A stretch of DNA of 64,000 nucleotides from Chryseobacterium sp. OV279 (GCF_900128945.1 NZ_FQUD01000003.1:930001-994000); one strand, 5' to 3'; shown: positions 7,409 through 17,300, counted from the stretch's first letter. Notes: generated by a model not told the origin, from the letters alone. Numbers and translations: made by a program.

Positions 7409-9730
7409 ATGCAAACGCACCTACTTGGCAGCCCGCGTATTGGCCGCCATAGAGAACTCAAAAAAGCCTGCGAGCAATATTGGTCAGGCAAAACATCATT
7501 GAATGAACTTCTGGAAACCGGAAAAAACATCAGCCTGCAAAACTGGAAACTTCAGCAGGAAGCAGGAATCGATCTTATTCCCTGCAACGATTTTTCTTTT
7601 TATGACCAGGTTTTGGATATGACTCTAAGTGTTGGAGCCATTCCGGAGCGTTATCAGGAAGTTGCTGCCAGAAAATCTGCTTCAGAGCTTGATCTGTATT
7701 TTGCAATGGCAAGAGGGTATCAGAAAGATGATCTGGATATTACTGCCATGGAAATGACGAAATGGTTCGATACGAATTACCATTACATTGTTCCGGAATT
7801 CCAAAAGAACCAGCCGTTCAGATTGTTTTCCCAAAAGATCATTACTGAATTCATCAGTGCAAAACAAGCCGGAGTGAATGCAAAACCAGTCATCATCGGG
7901 CCACTTACTTATCTTCTCCTGGGAAAAGAAAAAGAAGAAGGATTTGATAAACTTGATTTAATCCATCATCTTCTTCCGGTATATATTGAAATTGTAAAAG
8001 AACTTGAGAACCACGGTGCTCAATGGATACAGTTTGACGAACCGTTTTTAGGACTGGACCTCACTGAAAAAGCAAAAGAAATCTATCAATCGGTTTACAG
8101 CGAAATCAGAAGTCAGTTTCCTGAGCTGAAATTCATCGTTGCTACCTATTTTGAAGGTTTAAAAGATAATCTTTCATTGGCAGTTTCACTTCCGGTTGAT
8201 GTATTACACATCGACCTAGTCCGTTCTCCTGAGCAGTTGGATGAGGTTTTACATGCTGTTCCACAGACACTGAGCCTATCTTTAGGTGTTGTAGACGGAA
8301 GAAATATCTGGAAAAATGATTTTGAAAGATCATTGGGATTCATTGAGAAAGTAGTCAATACCATCGGATCTGACAGGGTTTTCATCGCTCCGTCGTGCTC
8401 CCTGCTCCACTCTCCTTTCGACCTTGATCTGGAAACCAATGAAAACACATTATCTCCTGAGATCAAACAGTGGATGGCTTTCGCCAAACAAAAGGTTCAT
8501 GAAGTGGTTGCTTTAAAAAAACTGGCTGCCGGAAAAGCAGATTACCAAGCCTTGCAACAGTTTGCAGAAAATAAAAAAGCGATTGACAACCGTAAAATTT
8601 CATCCCTGATCCACAATCAGACCGTTAAAGACCGTGTTGATATCACCACTGAAAATGATGCGCAGAGAAAAAGTCCTTTCAGCATAAGAAAAGAGAATCA
8701 GCAGAATGTTCTTCAGCTTCCTTTATTCCCAACAACAACTATCGGTTCCTTTCCTCAAACTAAGGAAGTAAGAGCCTGGAGATCGAAATTCAAAAAAGGT
8801 GAACTGACTGCCGAACAATATGATGACCTATTAAAAAAAGAAACCGAAAGAACCATCCGCTGGCAGGAAGAAATCGGCATCGATGTGTTGGTTCACGGTG
8901 AATTTGAGCGAAATGATATGGTGGAATATTTCGGGGAACAGCTTGCCGGATTTGCGTTTACTCAAAACGGATGGGTTCAGAGCTACGGAAGCCGTTGTGT
9001 AAAACCTCCGGTAATTTATGGAGATGTTCACCGACCCCATCCCATGACCGTTTATTGGTCTCAATATGCTCAATCACTTACTCAAAAATGGGTAAAAGGA
9101 ATGCTTACCGGTCCGGTAACAATCCTGCAATGGTCTTTTGTCCGTGATGACCAGCCAAGATCCGTAACCTGCAAACAGATTGCATTAGCGATTCGCGATG
9201 AGGTCAACGACTTGGAAAAAGCAGGAATCAGAATTATTCAGATTGATGAACCGGCTATCAGAGAAGGGCTTCCACTGAGAAGATCCGAATGGCAGCAGTA
9301 TCTGGAATGGGCGGTAGAAGCCTTCAGAATTTCAGCTTCTGGTGTTGAAGATACAACGCAGATTCATACCCATATGTGCTACTCCGAATTCAATGATATC
9401 ATCCAGAATATTGCGGATATGGATGCCGATGTGATTACCATAGAATGCTCCAGAAGCCAGATGGAACTGCTTCAGGCCTTTGCAGATTTCAAATATCCTA
9501 ATGAGATTGGCCCGGGAGTTTATGACATTCATTCACCAAGGGTGCCTTCGAAAGAAGAAATGATTCATCTGTTGAGAAAAGCGCAGGCTGTCATTCCGGC
9601 TCAGCAACTTTGGGTTAATCCCGATTGTGGTTTGAAAACACGTCATTGGGATGAAACGGAAAAAGCATTGATTGCAATGGTAGAAGCATCAAGAGAAGCT
9701 GCTGCAGCTTATGTGTTGCAGGAAAGCTAA
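7409..9730 (+). CDS. metE: Cobalamin-independent methionine synthase
   Basis: 773 residues, full MetE length with the duplicated barrel. It transfers the methyl group of 5-methyltetrahydropteroyl-triglutamate to homocysteine in the cytosol. The C-terminal zinc ligands are present: HTHMC (about 652-656), E in TIECS (about 681) and C in NPDCGLKTR (about 739). The catalytic His is in DIHSPRVPS. The folate-binding N-terminal half begins MQTHLLGSPRIGRHRELK. The upstream B12 riboswitch implies that expression falls when B12 allows the MetH route. A terminator hairpin follows at 9752. Confidence 0.97.
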   Translation: MQTHLLGSPRIGRHRELKKACEQYWSGKTSLNELLETGKNISLQNWKLQQEAGIDLIPCNDFSFYDQVLDMTLSVGAIPERYQEVAARKSASELDLYFAMARGYQKDDLDITAMEMTKWFDTNYHYIVPEFQKNQPFRLFSQKIITEFISAKQAGVNAKPVIIGPLTYLLLGKEKEEGFDKLDLIHHLLPVYIEIVKELENHGAQWIQFDEPFLGLDLTEKAKEIYQSVYSEIRSQFPELKFIVATYFEGLKDNLSLAVSLPVDVLHIDLVRSPEQLDEVLHAVPQTLSLSLGVVDGRNIWKNDFERSLGFIEKVVNTIGSDRVFIAPSCSLLHSPFDLDLETNENTLSPEIKQWMAFAKQKVHEVVALKKLAAGKADYQALQQFAENKKAIDNRKISSLIHNQTVKDRVDITTENDAQRKSPFSIRKENQQNVLQLPLFPTTTIGSFPQTKEVRAWRSKFKKGELTAEQYDDLLKKETERTIRWQEEIGIDVLVHGEFERNDMVEYFGEQLAGFAFTQNGWVQSYGSRCVKPPVIYGDVHRPHPMTVYWSQYAQSLTQKWVKGMLTGPVTILQWSFVRDDQPRSVTCKQIALAIRDEVNDLEKAGIRIIQIDEPAIREGLPLRRSEWQQYLEWAVEAFRISASGVEDTTQIHTHMCYSEFNDIIQNIADMDADVITIECSRSQMELLQAFADFKYPNEIGPGVYDIHSPRVPSKEEMIHLLRKAQAVIPAQQLWVNPDCGLKTRHWDETEKALIAMVEASREAAAAYVLQES

Positions 9731-9751
9731 AGAATTCATTATTACAATTTT

Positions 9752-9779
9752 AAAGCAGGAGTTTTCGCTTCTGCTTTTA
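9752..9779 (+). terminator. metE terminator
   Basis: Stem AAAGCAG (9752-9758) with CTGCTTT (9771-9777), ending in TTTTAT. Confidence 0.65.
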
Positions 9780-9850
9780 TGTTTTGGCTAAAGCCGTTTT
9801 TAATGGAACAATGGTGAGTGAGCGGGCTAAAACCCACCCCTATTGAATTT
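9776..9850 (+). repeat. GGCTAAAGCC intergenic repeat, copy 1
   Basis: The block starts TTTATGTTTTGGCTAAAGCC, continues with a variable 28-base middle, then GCGGGCTAAAACCCACCCCTATTGAATTT. A second copy is at 11224. Both sit directly on the T-run of a terminator. The two GGCTAAAGCC-like cores are self-complementary mini-hairpins; the second core of this copy has one base changed (AAACCC in place of AAGCCC). Confidence 0.75.
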
Positions 9851-9975
9851 CTGCCAAATGCCAGTTTAATAATTGTAAACTTCAAATTTCAGACTAGGAA
9901 GACAAACCTGGTTATTTAAGTTATGGAATCAATTTAATTCAATAATTTTGAGTTATTATTTTTTCACCATTTTTC

Positions 9976-10356
9976 ATGAAAAAGCAGGACAAAAGTATTT
10001 CTTTAAGACAGTCAGAGATAGCCAGTCAGTTTGTTTCTGAACTGGATAAACATTTGGACGAACTTGTATCTGGGCAGGTTGAAACCGCTTATGAAATCAA
10101 TGAGTTTGCAGACCTGCTGTTTATCAATCCCAATCACTTAAGTGATACTATTAAAGAGGTTTTGGGAAAATCGCCCTGCGCCGTCTACGAAGAAAAACTG
10201 GTTCTTATTTCTAAGGATCTGATTGTGAATACCAACAAACCCATCAGTGAAATTGCAAGAATTTTAGATTATGACCCATCCAATTTCACGAAATTTTTCA
10301 AACGATTTACGGGTAAAACTCCCAAAGAATTCAGAAATGAAAACCATTCAGGTTAA
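9976..10356 (+). CDS. Stand-alone AraC-type HTH protein
   Basis: 126 residues that are almost entirely an AraC/XylS DNA-binding domain: first HTH around YEINEFADLLFINPNHLSDTI, second around PISEIARILDYDPSNFTKFF, ending with the typical GKTPKEFR. It lacks the ligand-binding domain of full AraC proteins. It is followed on the same strand by an SDR oxidoreductase after 94 bp, a pairing that suggests it controls that gene (inference). Confidence 0.8.
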   Translation: MKKQDKSISLRQSEIASQFVSELDKHLDELVSGQVETAYEINEFADLLFINPNHLSDTIKEVLGKSPCAVYEEKLVLISKDLIVNTNKPISEIARILDYDPSNFTKFFKRFTGKTPKEFRNENHSG

Positions 10357-10450
10357 AAAAACAGAAAAGGTTACCATTTAAACAGAAGAGGTCACCATTT
10401 TCCCTGTCATACACTTTCTATTTTTGCTCTATCATTTAACAACAGAAATT

Positions 10451-11182
10451 ATGACAACAAAGAAAACGGCTTTAATTACAGGGGCCAATAAAGGAATAGG
10501 TTTTGAAACGGCGAGACAGCTTTTACAGCTTGGGTATTTCGTTTTCATCGGGAGCAGAGATCGGGAGAGAGGTTTAAAAGCCGTAGAAGAGCTTAAAAAG
10601 ACAGGATTTAATGACATCGACCTGCTGGAGATTGATGTGACCAACTTACTCTCCGTTCAGCACGCCCGAGAAGAGCTCGGAGCTAAAATTTCAAAACTTG
10701 ACGTGCTTATCAATAATGCAGGAATTACGGGAGAAATGCCTCAAAATGCGTCCAGCATATCATTAGACAATCTGCGAACTGTTTATGAAACCAACTTCTT
10801 TGGCGTTATTCAGGTGACCCAACATTTTCTGGATCTGATGAAAAAATCTGATGAGCCAAGAATCGTCAATGTTTCGAGCGACCTTGGCTCTCTGACGAAT
10901 CACAGTAATCCAGATTATGAATTTTATGACGTAAAACTTACGGCCTATTGCAGTTCAAAAACGGCCGTCAATACTTTTACCGTAATGCTTGCCTATGAAC
11001 TGAAAAATACCCACTTCAAAATCAACAGTGTGAATCCAGGATTTACGGCAACGGATCTTAACGGATACACCGGATATCAGACTGTAGAACAGGGAACCAA
11101 AGCCATTGTCAAATACGCCACTATTGATCAGGATGGTCCATCAGGAAAGTTTTTCGGTGATGGATTGGAAATTGCGTGGTAG
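10451..11182 (+). CDS. SDR-family oxidoreductase
   Basis: 243 residues from ATG 10451. A frame extension to TTG 10424 exists, but it adds only nine residues before the natural MTTKKTALITGANKG start. The NAD(P)-binding motif TGANKGIG is at about 10-17, NNAG at about 86-89, and the active-site Ser and YCSSK (YxxxK) at about 150-180. Classical SDRs reduce or oxidise carbonyl/hydroxyl groups; the substrate is unknown. A terminator follows. Confidence 0.9.
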   Translation: MTTKKTALITGANKGIGFETARQLLQLGYFVFIGSRDRERGLKAVEELKKTGFNDIDLLEIDVTNLLSVQHAREELGAKISKLDVLINNAGITGEMPQNASSISLDNLRTVYETNFFGVIQVTQHFLDLMKKSDEPRIVNVSSDLGSLTNHSNPDYEFYDVKLTAYCSSKTAVNTFTVMLAYELKNTHFKINSVNPGFTATDLNGYTGYQTVEQGTKAIVKYATIDQDGPSGKFFGDGLEIAW

Positions 11183-11202
11183 AAGCTTTTCAAACTTAAT
11201 TA

Positions 11203-11227
11203 AACAGGATATTCTCCTGTTTTTTTT
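11203..11227 (+). terminator. Terminator of the SDR gene
   Basis: Stem AACAGGA (11203-11209), loop TATTC, TCCTGTT (11215-11221), followed by a T-run to 11227. Confidence 0.8.
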
Positions 11228-11300
11228 ATGTTTTGGCTAAAGCCGTTTTTGTTTGAATGATAACGAGCGGGCGGGCTAAAGCCCACCCCTATTGAATTTT
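11224..11300 (+). repeat. GGCTAAAGCC intergenic repeat, copy 2
   Basis: Second copy of the block at 9776. GGCTAAAGCC at 11235-11244 and the perfect GGGCTAAAGCCC at 11273-11284 are short self-complementary cores, followed by the shared ACCCCTATTGAATTT. It again begins within the T-run of a terminator. Confidence 0.75.
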
Positions 11301-11352
11301 TAATAGTTTCTGAAAACCTGTTGGATCGGGTTTCAATCTGAGTGAGATTTTT

Positions 11353-11450
11353 AGACGCAAAGGTTTAAAATTCATGCTGTTGATTTAAGAAAAACAAAGA
11401 GGAATCAATTTTTCAAATTGATCGATAAAGCGAACGGAAAAACTAACAGT
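11353..11450 (+). repeat. ACGCAAAG intergenic repeat, copy A
   Basis: The segment reads ACGCAAAGGTTTAAAATTC, then ATGCT, AAACAAAGAGGAATCAATTT, and AAAGCGAACGGAAAAACT. The same order of words occurs at 53641, 55321 and, inverted, at 55409. The remainder of the 407-bp gap before 11590 shows no gene. Confidence 0.6.
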
Positions 11451-11565
11451 GCCATAACACATTTTCTAAAAATTTATATTTCCAAAATTTGCGCGAGACT
11501 TCTGTTCACAAAGGTTTACAACGTATTCGCAAATAGATTTTGTTATCTCCAATAGGTATATTATG

Positions 11566-11573
11566 TATATTTG
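11566..11573 (+). promoter_or_regulatory. Candidate -7 element for the gene at 11590
   Basis: TATATTTG is a perfect TAnnTTTG match 16 bases before the ATG. No TTG lies at the usual upstream distance, so the call is moderate. Confidence 0.4.
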
Positions 11574-11589
11574 ATGTCTATACAAACTT

Positions 11590-12174
11590 ATGACCGAACA
11601 TTCATCTGATTATTCTAAATGGTTAATAAACTGGAAAACCAATTATTCATCTCAATCAAAATCGCGATGCGTAATTGACCTTTATGAGATCATTCTTAAG
11701 AGTGAATTCTATGACACTGATTATTGGTATTTCGCGGGTGTTCAGGATATCAACTCAAGACTTGTCTCATTTACAAAAGAAGACTGGCAAAAGCTCAGAG
11801 AAGATCTTATTCATTGGAAAAGTAATCAGATTGAAATATTAAGTATGGTCCTTTCAACAGTTAAAAACAACTCTGAGCTGAGCCATACGAATACGCTGGA
11901 ATCTATGAAAAGTGAGTGTTATGCTCATATCCTTACCGTTTGTGATGATGATCTATTTATTGATTTAATTGATAACATCCATTTTTTAAAGCTCAACGCT
12001 AACAAAGATATCAATGTATTAACCAGAATAAAAAACCGGCTTTTAAAGTTAAAGGATTCACCAGTAATTCAAAATAACGGTTCTTCAGAATTCTTTTATA
12101 CAAAAAAGAGATATGAAGATTTCATTCTTCTGATTGATACAGAAATAGAAAAAGCAGACACAAAGAATAAATAA
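11590..12174 (+). CDS. Hypothetical protein
   Basis: 194 residues, cytosolic, mostly helical. Features visible are a Trp/Tyr-rich N-terminus (SKWLINWKTNYSSQ, YDTDYWYFAGVQDINSRL) and a C-terminus rich in Lys and Glu. No signal peptide or membrane segment, and no family recognised. It may be an immunity or HEAT-like helical protein, but nothing supports a function. It is preceded by a repeat-bearing spacer. Confidence 0.6.
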   Translation: MTEHSSDYSKWLINWKTNYSSQSKSRCVIDLYEIILKSEFYDTDYWYFAGVQDINSRLVSFTKEDWQKLREDLIHWKSNQIEILSMVLSTVKNNSELSHTNTLESMKSECYAHILTVCDDDLFIDLIDNIHFLKLNANKDINVLTRIKNRLLKLKDSPVIQNNGSSEFFYTKKRYEDFILLIDTEIEKADTKNK

Positions 12175-12261
12175 GACCTAACAATTCTCTACATTCAATA
12201 GAAATGGAATTTAGCCGAAATTTGTCCGGAAATAAAACTCTTTCAAAATAAAAATTTACCG

Positions 12262-12269
12262 TAGTTTTG
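12262..12269 (+). promoter_or_regulatory. Candidate -7 element for the serine hydrolase gene
   Basis: TAGTTTTG matches TAnnTTTG and lies 30 bases upstream of the chosen ATG at 12300. It argues against the upstream TTG at 12267, which would overlap the promoter. No TTG -33 box was found at the usual distance. Confidence 0.45.
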
Positions 12270-12299
12270 GAACACATCCATAACAAAATATTTCCTGCC

Positions 12300-13370
12300 A
12301 TGAAAAAAGCGACCGTCATTATAAGCCTGTATTTTTTCACTTCTTACTTATCTGCTCAGACTGAGAGAAAATCTGATCCGCAAACTAATCAGACTGCTCA
12401 AATGGATCATGACAAAGCTTTTGAACAATGGATGAAGGAAAACAAAGTTCCGAATGTAGGACTCGGTGTGATTAAAAACGGGAAACTTGAAAAAGTGAAA
12501 GTATACGGAGAATCCCCAAAAGGAAGTCCGGCTCCTGATCATATGCTATTCAATGTAGCTTCGGTTACTAAACCTGTGACGGCAATGGTTGCTTTAAAAT
12601 TGGTTAGTAAAGGAAAATGGAACCTTGATGAACCTCTAGCCAATTATTGGACAGATCCTGACATTGCTCAAGATCCCAGAAATAAAAAACTGACCACCAG
12701 AATAGTTCTCAGCCATCAGACTGGTTTTCCCAACTGGAGATGGATGAATGCGGATAAGAAACTGAATTTTCAGTTTGATCCCGGAACAAAATATCAATAT
12801 TCCGGAGAAGGTCTTGAATACCTGAGAAGAGCTCTAGAAAAGAAATTCGGCAAAACACTGAATGAGCTTGCCGGAGAATTGATCTTCCAGCCCTTAAAAA
12901 TGAACGATACTTCCTATATCTGGGATGAAAAAAAGGATGCCTCCCGATTTTCAGAAGGCTACGATAAGGATGGAAAAATGTATAAAACCGTAAAAGTATC
13001 AACAGCCAACGCAGCAGATGATCTTATGACTACGGTGTCAGATTACAGCCGGTTTTTAATCAGTGTGATGAATGGTGACGGACTTTCTAAAAAAGTTTTT
13101 GAAGATATGAAAACCAGTCAGGTGATTACTAAACAAGGGAAATCATTTGGTCTGGGCTTTGAAATCTACGATTTGGGCGATGGTAACATTGCTTTGTCTC
13201 ATGGTGGCGCAGATCAGGGAGTACAGACCCTCTTCGTCATCATTCCAAAGACGAAGGATGGAATTGTTATTTTCACAAATGTTGATGATGGTTATAAATC
13301 CTTTGAAAAATTATTGACGGAATATTTGGGGGAATATGGAAGGAAGGTTGTGGAGATTGAGATGAAGTAA
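12300..13370 (+). CDS. Serine hydrolase of the beta-lactamase class C / PBP fold
   Basis: 356 residues from ATG 12300, starting with a Sec signal peptide (MKKATVIISLYFFTSYLSAQ). The SxxK catalytic motif is in ASVTKPV (Ser about 88), the Tyr motif in YSGEG (about 167), and the third motif is HGG in SHGGADQG (about 300). This pattern is typical of the Beta-lactamase (Pfam) superfamily, which includes esterases and D-aminopeptidases. True AmpC has KTG instead of HGG, so drug hydrolysis is not implied. It acts in the periplasm. A longer TTG start at 12267 is less likely. Confidence 0.85.
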   Translation: MKKATVIISLYFFTSYLSAQTERKSDPQTNQTAQMDHDKAFEQWMKENKVPNVGLGVIKNGKLEKVKVYGESPKGSPAPDHMLFNVASVTKPVTAMVALKLVSKGKWNLDEPLANYWTDPDIAQDPRNKKLTTRIVLSHQTGFPNWRWMNADKKLNFQFDPGTKYQYSGEGLEYLRRALEKKFGKTLNELAGELIFQPLKMNDTSYIWDEKKDASRFSEGYDKDGKMYKTVKVSTANAADDLMTTVSDYSRFLISVMNGDGLSKKVFEDMKTSQVITKQGKSFGLGFEIYDLGDGNIALSHGGADQGVQTLFVIIPKTKDGIVIFTNVDDGYKSFEKLLTEYLGEYGRKVVEIEMK

Positions 13371-13372
13371 AA

Positions 13373-13513
13373 ATGAAACTAATTATAAAATATTCATCTT
13401 TTAAAGAATTGAAATCCAATGAACATGGTACATTGAATAAAGAAGATGTGAATAAAAAGCATAAGAAATTTGAAAAATTCATTAAGTCCATTAAAAAAAC
13501 AAAAAAGCACTGA
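13373..13513 (+). CDS. Small lysine-rich ORF (46 aa)
   Basis: ATG 13373 to TGA 13511-13513, directly behind the serine hydrolase stop (two bases). The product is very basic, with about 16 lysines, and predicted helical (KKHKKFEKFIKSIKKTKKH at the C-terminus). It could be a nucleic-acid-binding peptide, a translated operon tail, or chance. No family recognised. Confidence 0.35.
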   Translation: MKLIIKYSSFKELKSNEHGTLNKEDVNKKHKKFEKFIKSIKKTKKH

Positions 13514-13583
13514 CTAACAGATGTTTTTTAAGCATCAAATAAATTAATAATGAATAAGTTACGTTTTTTTAAATTAAATTCCT

Positions 13584-13591
13584 TAATTTTG
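13584..13591 (+). promoter_or_regulatory. -7 element for the J-domain/KTSC gene
   Basis: TAATTTTG fits TAnnTTTG, 25 bases before the ATG at 13617. No TTG lies at the usual upstream distance; the flanks are T-rich. Confidence 0.5.
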
Positions 13592-13616
13592 CACCCCGAA
13601 ATAAGGATTTACAGTT

Positions 13617-14063
13617 ATGAAAAAATTAGGCGAATACAGAAAGCTTCTTAATGTTGATAAGACCGTTACTTTAAAGGAATTAAAGACAATTTACAGAAAT
13701 ACGATGAAAGATTCGCATCCTGATAAATTTATTGACGACGAAGCCGGGAAACTGGAAGCAGAAGAAAAAAGTAAGGCTGTGATTGAAGCATACCATTTCT
13801 TGGTAAGCATCAACCAGGAAACACAGGAAAAATATAAAGAAGAATATACTGAAACAATCACAAAATCTAATATTCAGGATTTTTATCTTGAAAAGGCAAT
13901 TTTGAAAGTTCAGCACCTGAACGGAAATATGTACGAATATATTGGGGTTCCAAAAAACACGTATATCAAAATGGTGAATGCTGATTCGCCAAGCCGTTTT
14001 GCAAGAAGACACATTTACGGAAGTTTTATCTACAGAAAGGCCGGTGAGGCAATGGTAGATTAA
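13617..14063 (+). CDS. J-domain / KTSC-domain fusion protein
   Basis: 148 residues. The N-terminal half resembles a DnaJ J-domain with the essential HPD in KDSHPDKF (about 37-42), which stimulates Hsp70 (DnaK). The C-terminal third contains YEYIGVPKNTYIKMVNADSPSRFARRHIYGSF, the KTSC-type domain, a small fold often found alone. The combination points to a co-chaperone that recruits DnaK to a KTSC-bound target (inference). It has its own promoter and terminator, so it is probably monocistronic. Confidence 0.8.
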   Translation: MKKLGEYRKLLNVDKTVTLKELKTIYRNTMKDSHPDKFIDDEAGKLEAEEKSKAVIEAYHFLVSINQETQEKYKEEYTETITKSNIQDFYLEKAILKVQHLNGNMYEYIGVPKNTYIKMVNADSPSRFARRHIYGSFIYRKAGEAMVD

Positions 14064-14084
14064 CTCTCCTCATACAAGATAAAT

Positions 14085-14118
14085 AAAGGCTTTCAGTTCA
14101 TTCTGGAAGCTTTTTTTT
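14085..14118 (+). terminator. Terminator of the J-domain/KTSC gene
   Basis: Imperfect stem AAGGCTTTCAG with CTGGAAGCTTT followed by eight T. Confidence 0.65.
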
Positions 14119-14138
14119 GTGCTTAAATATTATTTTTT

Positions 14139-14213
14139 CGCTCTCGCAGATGATTCTGATAAAGCAGATTAGAAAACCTAAAAATCTGCGCTATCTGTTT
14201 AATCTGCGTGAAA
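14139..14213. repeat. Imperfect inverted CGCAGAT/ATCTGCG spacer sequence
   Basis: The 308-bp gap between 14064 and 14371 holds two terminators and, between them, CGCAGAT followed by several GCAGATT/AATCTGCG words in opposite orientation. It resembles dispersed intergenic sequence. No gene was seen. Confidence 0.4.
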
Positions 14214-14320
14214 TTTCAAGCAATTTGTCTGCATCAGAATCAATTAGATTAATTCTCTCTTTACACTTCTTACAATATTAGACTTTGCATAAAAAATAGA
14301 TGAAAATACTTCAAAAATAA

Positions 14321-14350
14321 AAAAGCGCATCAGAAATCTGATGCGCTTTT
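14321..14350. terminator. Bidirectional terminator, end of the RND operon
   Basis: Perfect 13-bp stem AAAAGCGCATCAG, loop AAAT, CTGATGCGCTTTT. It terminates the minus-strand efflux operon and can also act on the plus strand. Confidence 0.85.
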
Positions 14351-14371
14351 AGGTTAATTAAGGTTGTTATA

Positions 14372-17300
14372 TTATTCTACGTGTTTCGGAGTGTATCCGT
14401 CTTCACTTAGTTCTTTATGTACGTATTCCGCTTTCATTTCGGCTTCGTAGTCTACTTTTTCACCTTTGCCCATTCTTCTTAGAATAGAATCAAATAATGA
14501 GTATACTACCGGTACAATGATCAGCGTCAGGAATAATGATGATGTCAAACCACCGATAATTACCCAGGCCAATCCGTTGTTCATCTCTGCTCCAGCTCCT
14601 TTTGCAATTGCAATCGGGATCATACCGAATATCATCGCAATCGTTGTCATCAGGATCGGACGAAGACGTGCGTGGTTCGCCTGAATCAAAGCATCATGGG
14701 TATTCGCACCAGCTGCTTTTCTCATATTCGCAAAGTCGACAATCATAATCGCGTTCTTCGCTACCAAACCAATCAACATGATCATCCCCAACATCGTAAA
14801 GATGTTTAATGAGTTTCCGGTGATGGCAAGAATAACCATTACCCCGATCAATGCCAGAGGAATAGAGAACAGTACCACGAACGGATATACGAATGAGTCA
14901 TACAGGGAAACCATTACCAGGTAAACCAATACGATAGCTGCCATCAAGGCAATTCCTAACGTACCGAAACCTTCCGTCTGGTTTTCCATATCACCACTCC
15001 AGATATAGCTTACTCCTGCCGGTTTGGTCTTTTCGTTATCCATAAACTGAGCCGCCCATTCGTTGGCAACGTCTCCTACAGGACGACCTACCACCTTAGA
15101 TTTTACCTTTACAGAAGGCGCTTTATCTCTACGTTCAAGCAAACTTGGCCCTGAACCCATTTTTACATCTGCAAATTGACTCAGTCTGATCTGTTCTCCC
15201 TGAGGGTTTGTAAACATCAGGTTTCTTACATCATCAATAGACTGTCTGTTGGCATCACCAAAACGGATGTTGATATCATATTCATATTCTCCGGCTCTGA
15301 ATTTTCCGTCTGTATTTCCACTGAATGCAGTCTGCATCGTTTTTCCTACACTGGAAAGATTTAAGCCTAAAGATGACATTTTATCTCTGTCGATATTTAC
15401 CTGTACTTCAGGGCTTCCAGAGTCCGTAGATAATTCTGCATCTACAGAACCGGGAACTTTTTTAAGCAATTCAAGAATTCTGTTCGCTTCTTTATTGGCC
15501 GTTTCGTTATCCTGAGCCGTTACTACCATTTCAATTGGTGCATTATCTGCTCCCATTAATCCGATTGGTGCCGTTTTAAACTCAACCCCTGTGAATTTCT
15601 CTTCTAAAGCTCTCTTGATTTTTGCAGACTTGATATCTGTGCTTTCATTACGCTCAGATTTATCTACCAAAATCACCTGAATTTCTGACTGATACAATGT
15701 AGCCTGTGCTCCACCAAAACCTGATGACTGCTGACCAACTGTCGTGATCATATCTACTACATCTTTATCATTTCTAAGATATCTTTCAACCGCTAAAGTG
15801 ATCTGATTCGTTTTTTCTACGGAAGCATCTTTTGGTAACTCCATCTGAACAAGGAACTGGCCTCTGTCCATTTTAGGGAAGAATTCACCACCGATAAATC
15901 CGAAAGCCACCAACATGAATGAAGAAATCAAAATAATGAACGTTATGATTACGGTCATCACTCTTCTTAAGGTAGATTTCAATGCCCACTCCAGAATTCC
16001 TGTGATCCAGTGTGTAAATTTCTCCAATTGCTTTTCAAACCAAAGGATAAATTTCTCAAATGGATTTTTACCGGTCAAATGTACCAGTTTACCATATCTT
16101 GAAGATAACCAAGGAATAATGGTAAATGATGCTAATAACGAGAATAATGTCGCAATAACTACCGTGACACAGAACTGCGCCAGGATATCAGCAACCAATC
16201 CTGAACTCATCGCGATCGGTAAGAATACCACCACAATTACAAGCGTAATAGCCGTTACCGTAAATCCAATTTCCGAAGCACCATCGTAAGCTGCACGGAT
16301 TCTGCTTTTTCCCATCTCCATGTGACGGTAAACGTTCTCCAGTACTACAATCGCATCATCCACAAGAATACCCACAACCAGTGAAAGTCCAAGTAAACTC
16401 ATCAGGTTTAAGGTATATCCCATCAGATACATTCCAATTACCGTTGCGATCAATGACATCGGAATAGAAACCATTACAATAAATGCGTTTCTGATGTTAT
16501 GAAGGAACAATAGCATTACTACCGCTACCAGGATAATCGCTAAGAATAAGTCGAAAATTACGTGGTCTGCAGCTTCAAGTGTAAAGTCTGTTGAGTCATC
16601 TACGGTATTGATTTTAATCGCCTGCGTTTTATAATCTTTCTGAACATTCTCAATTGTTTTCTGAATGGCTTCTGAAACGGAAACTGCATTGGCATCAGAT
16701 TGCTTTTTAACCTGAAGTAAAATCGTTGAATTCTGGTTGTATCTTGCCACTTTCTCCACATCTTTTTGTGTATCGAAAACGGTTGCAATATCAGACAAAC
16801 GAACCTGGGCTCCATCTTTATTGGAAACCACAAGGCTATTCATCTCATCTACACTTTTATACTTACCGGAAAGTCTGATCGTAGATCTTGAAGTTCTTGT
16901 CTTCAAAGCTCCCGTCGGGAAATCCAGGTTGGAGGAAAGAATGGCCTGCTGTACATCTGCGATAGCAATACCATACCCCTGCATTTTCTTTTCATCTAAA
17001 TTCACCTGAATTTCTCTCTCCTGTCCACCTACAAGGTCAACCTGAGCAACACCGTTTACACGCGAGAAAATAGGTTCTATTTTTTTATCTAAAAGGTCAT
17101 AAAGATCTTTATTATTCAGCTTGTTACTGGAAATACTCAAAGTCATGATCGGAAGATCATCCAATGAGAATTTTTGAAGAGAAGGAGGATCTGCATCGTC
17201 CGGAAGGTCTGCCAGAATAGCATTTACCTTTCTCTGTGCATCATTCAAAGCGTAGTTTACATCGGCACCGGTATTCAGCTGAACCATGATTACCGATAAA

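Noticed and set aside
12267..12299. TTG start extending the serine hydrolase
   Set aside because: It would overlap the -7 element and put residues in front of a clean signal peptide.
12300..13370. AmpC-type beta-lactamase
   Set aside because: Third motif is HGG, not KTG, and the family includes esterases and peptidases, so a drug target is not supported.
14139..14213. Small RNA gene from CGCAGAT/ATCTGCG words
   Set aside because: The dyads are imperfect and resemble general intergenic repeats; no promoter or terminator of its own was clear.
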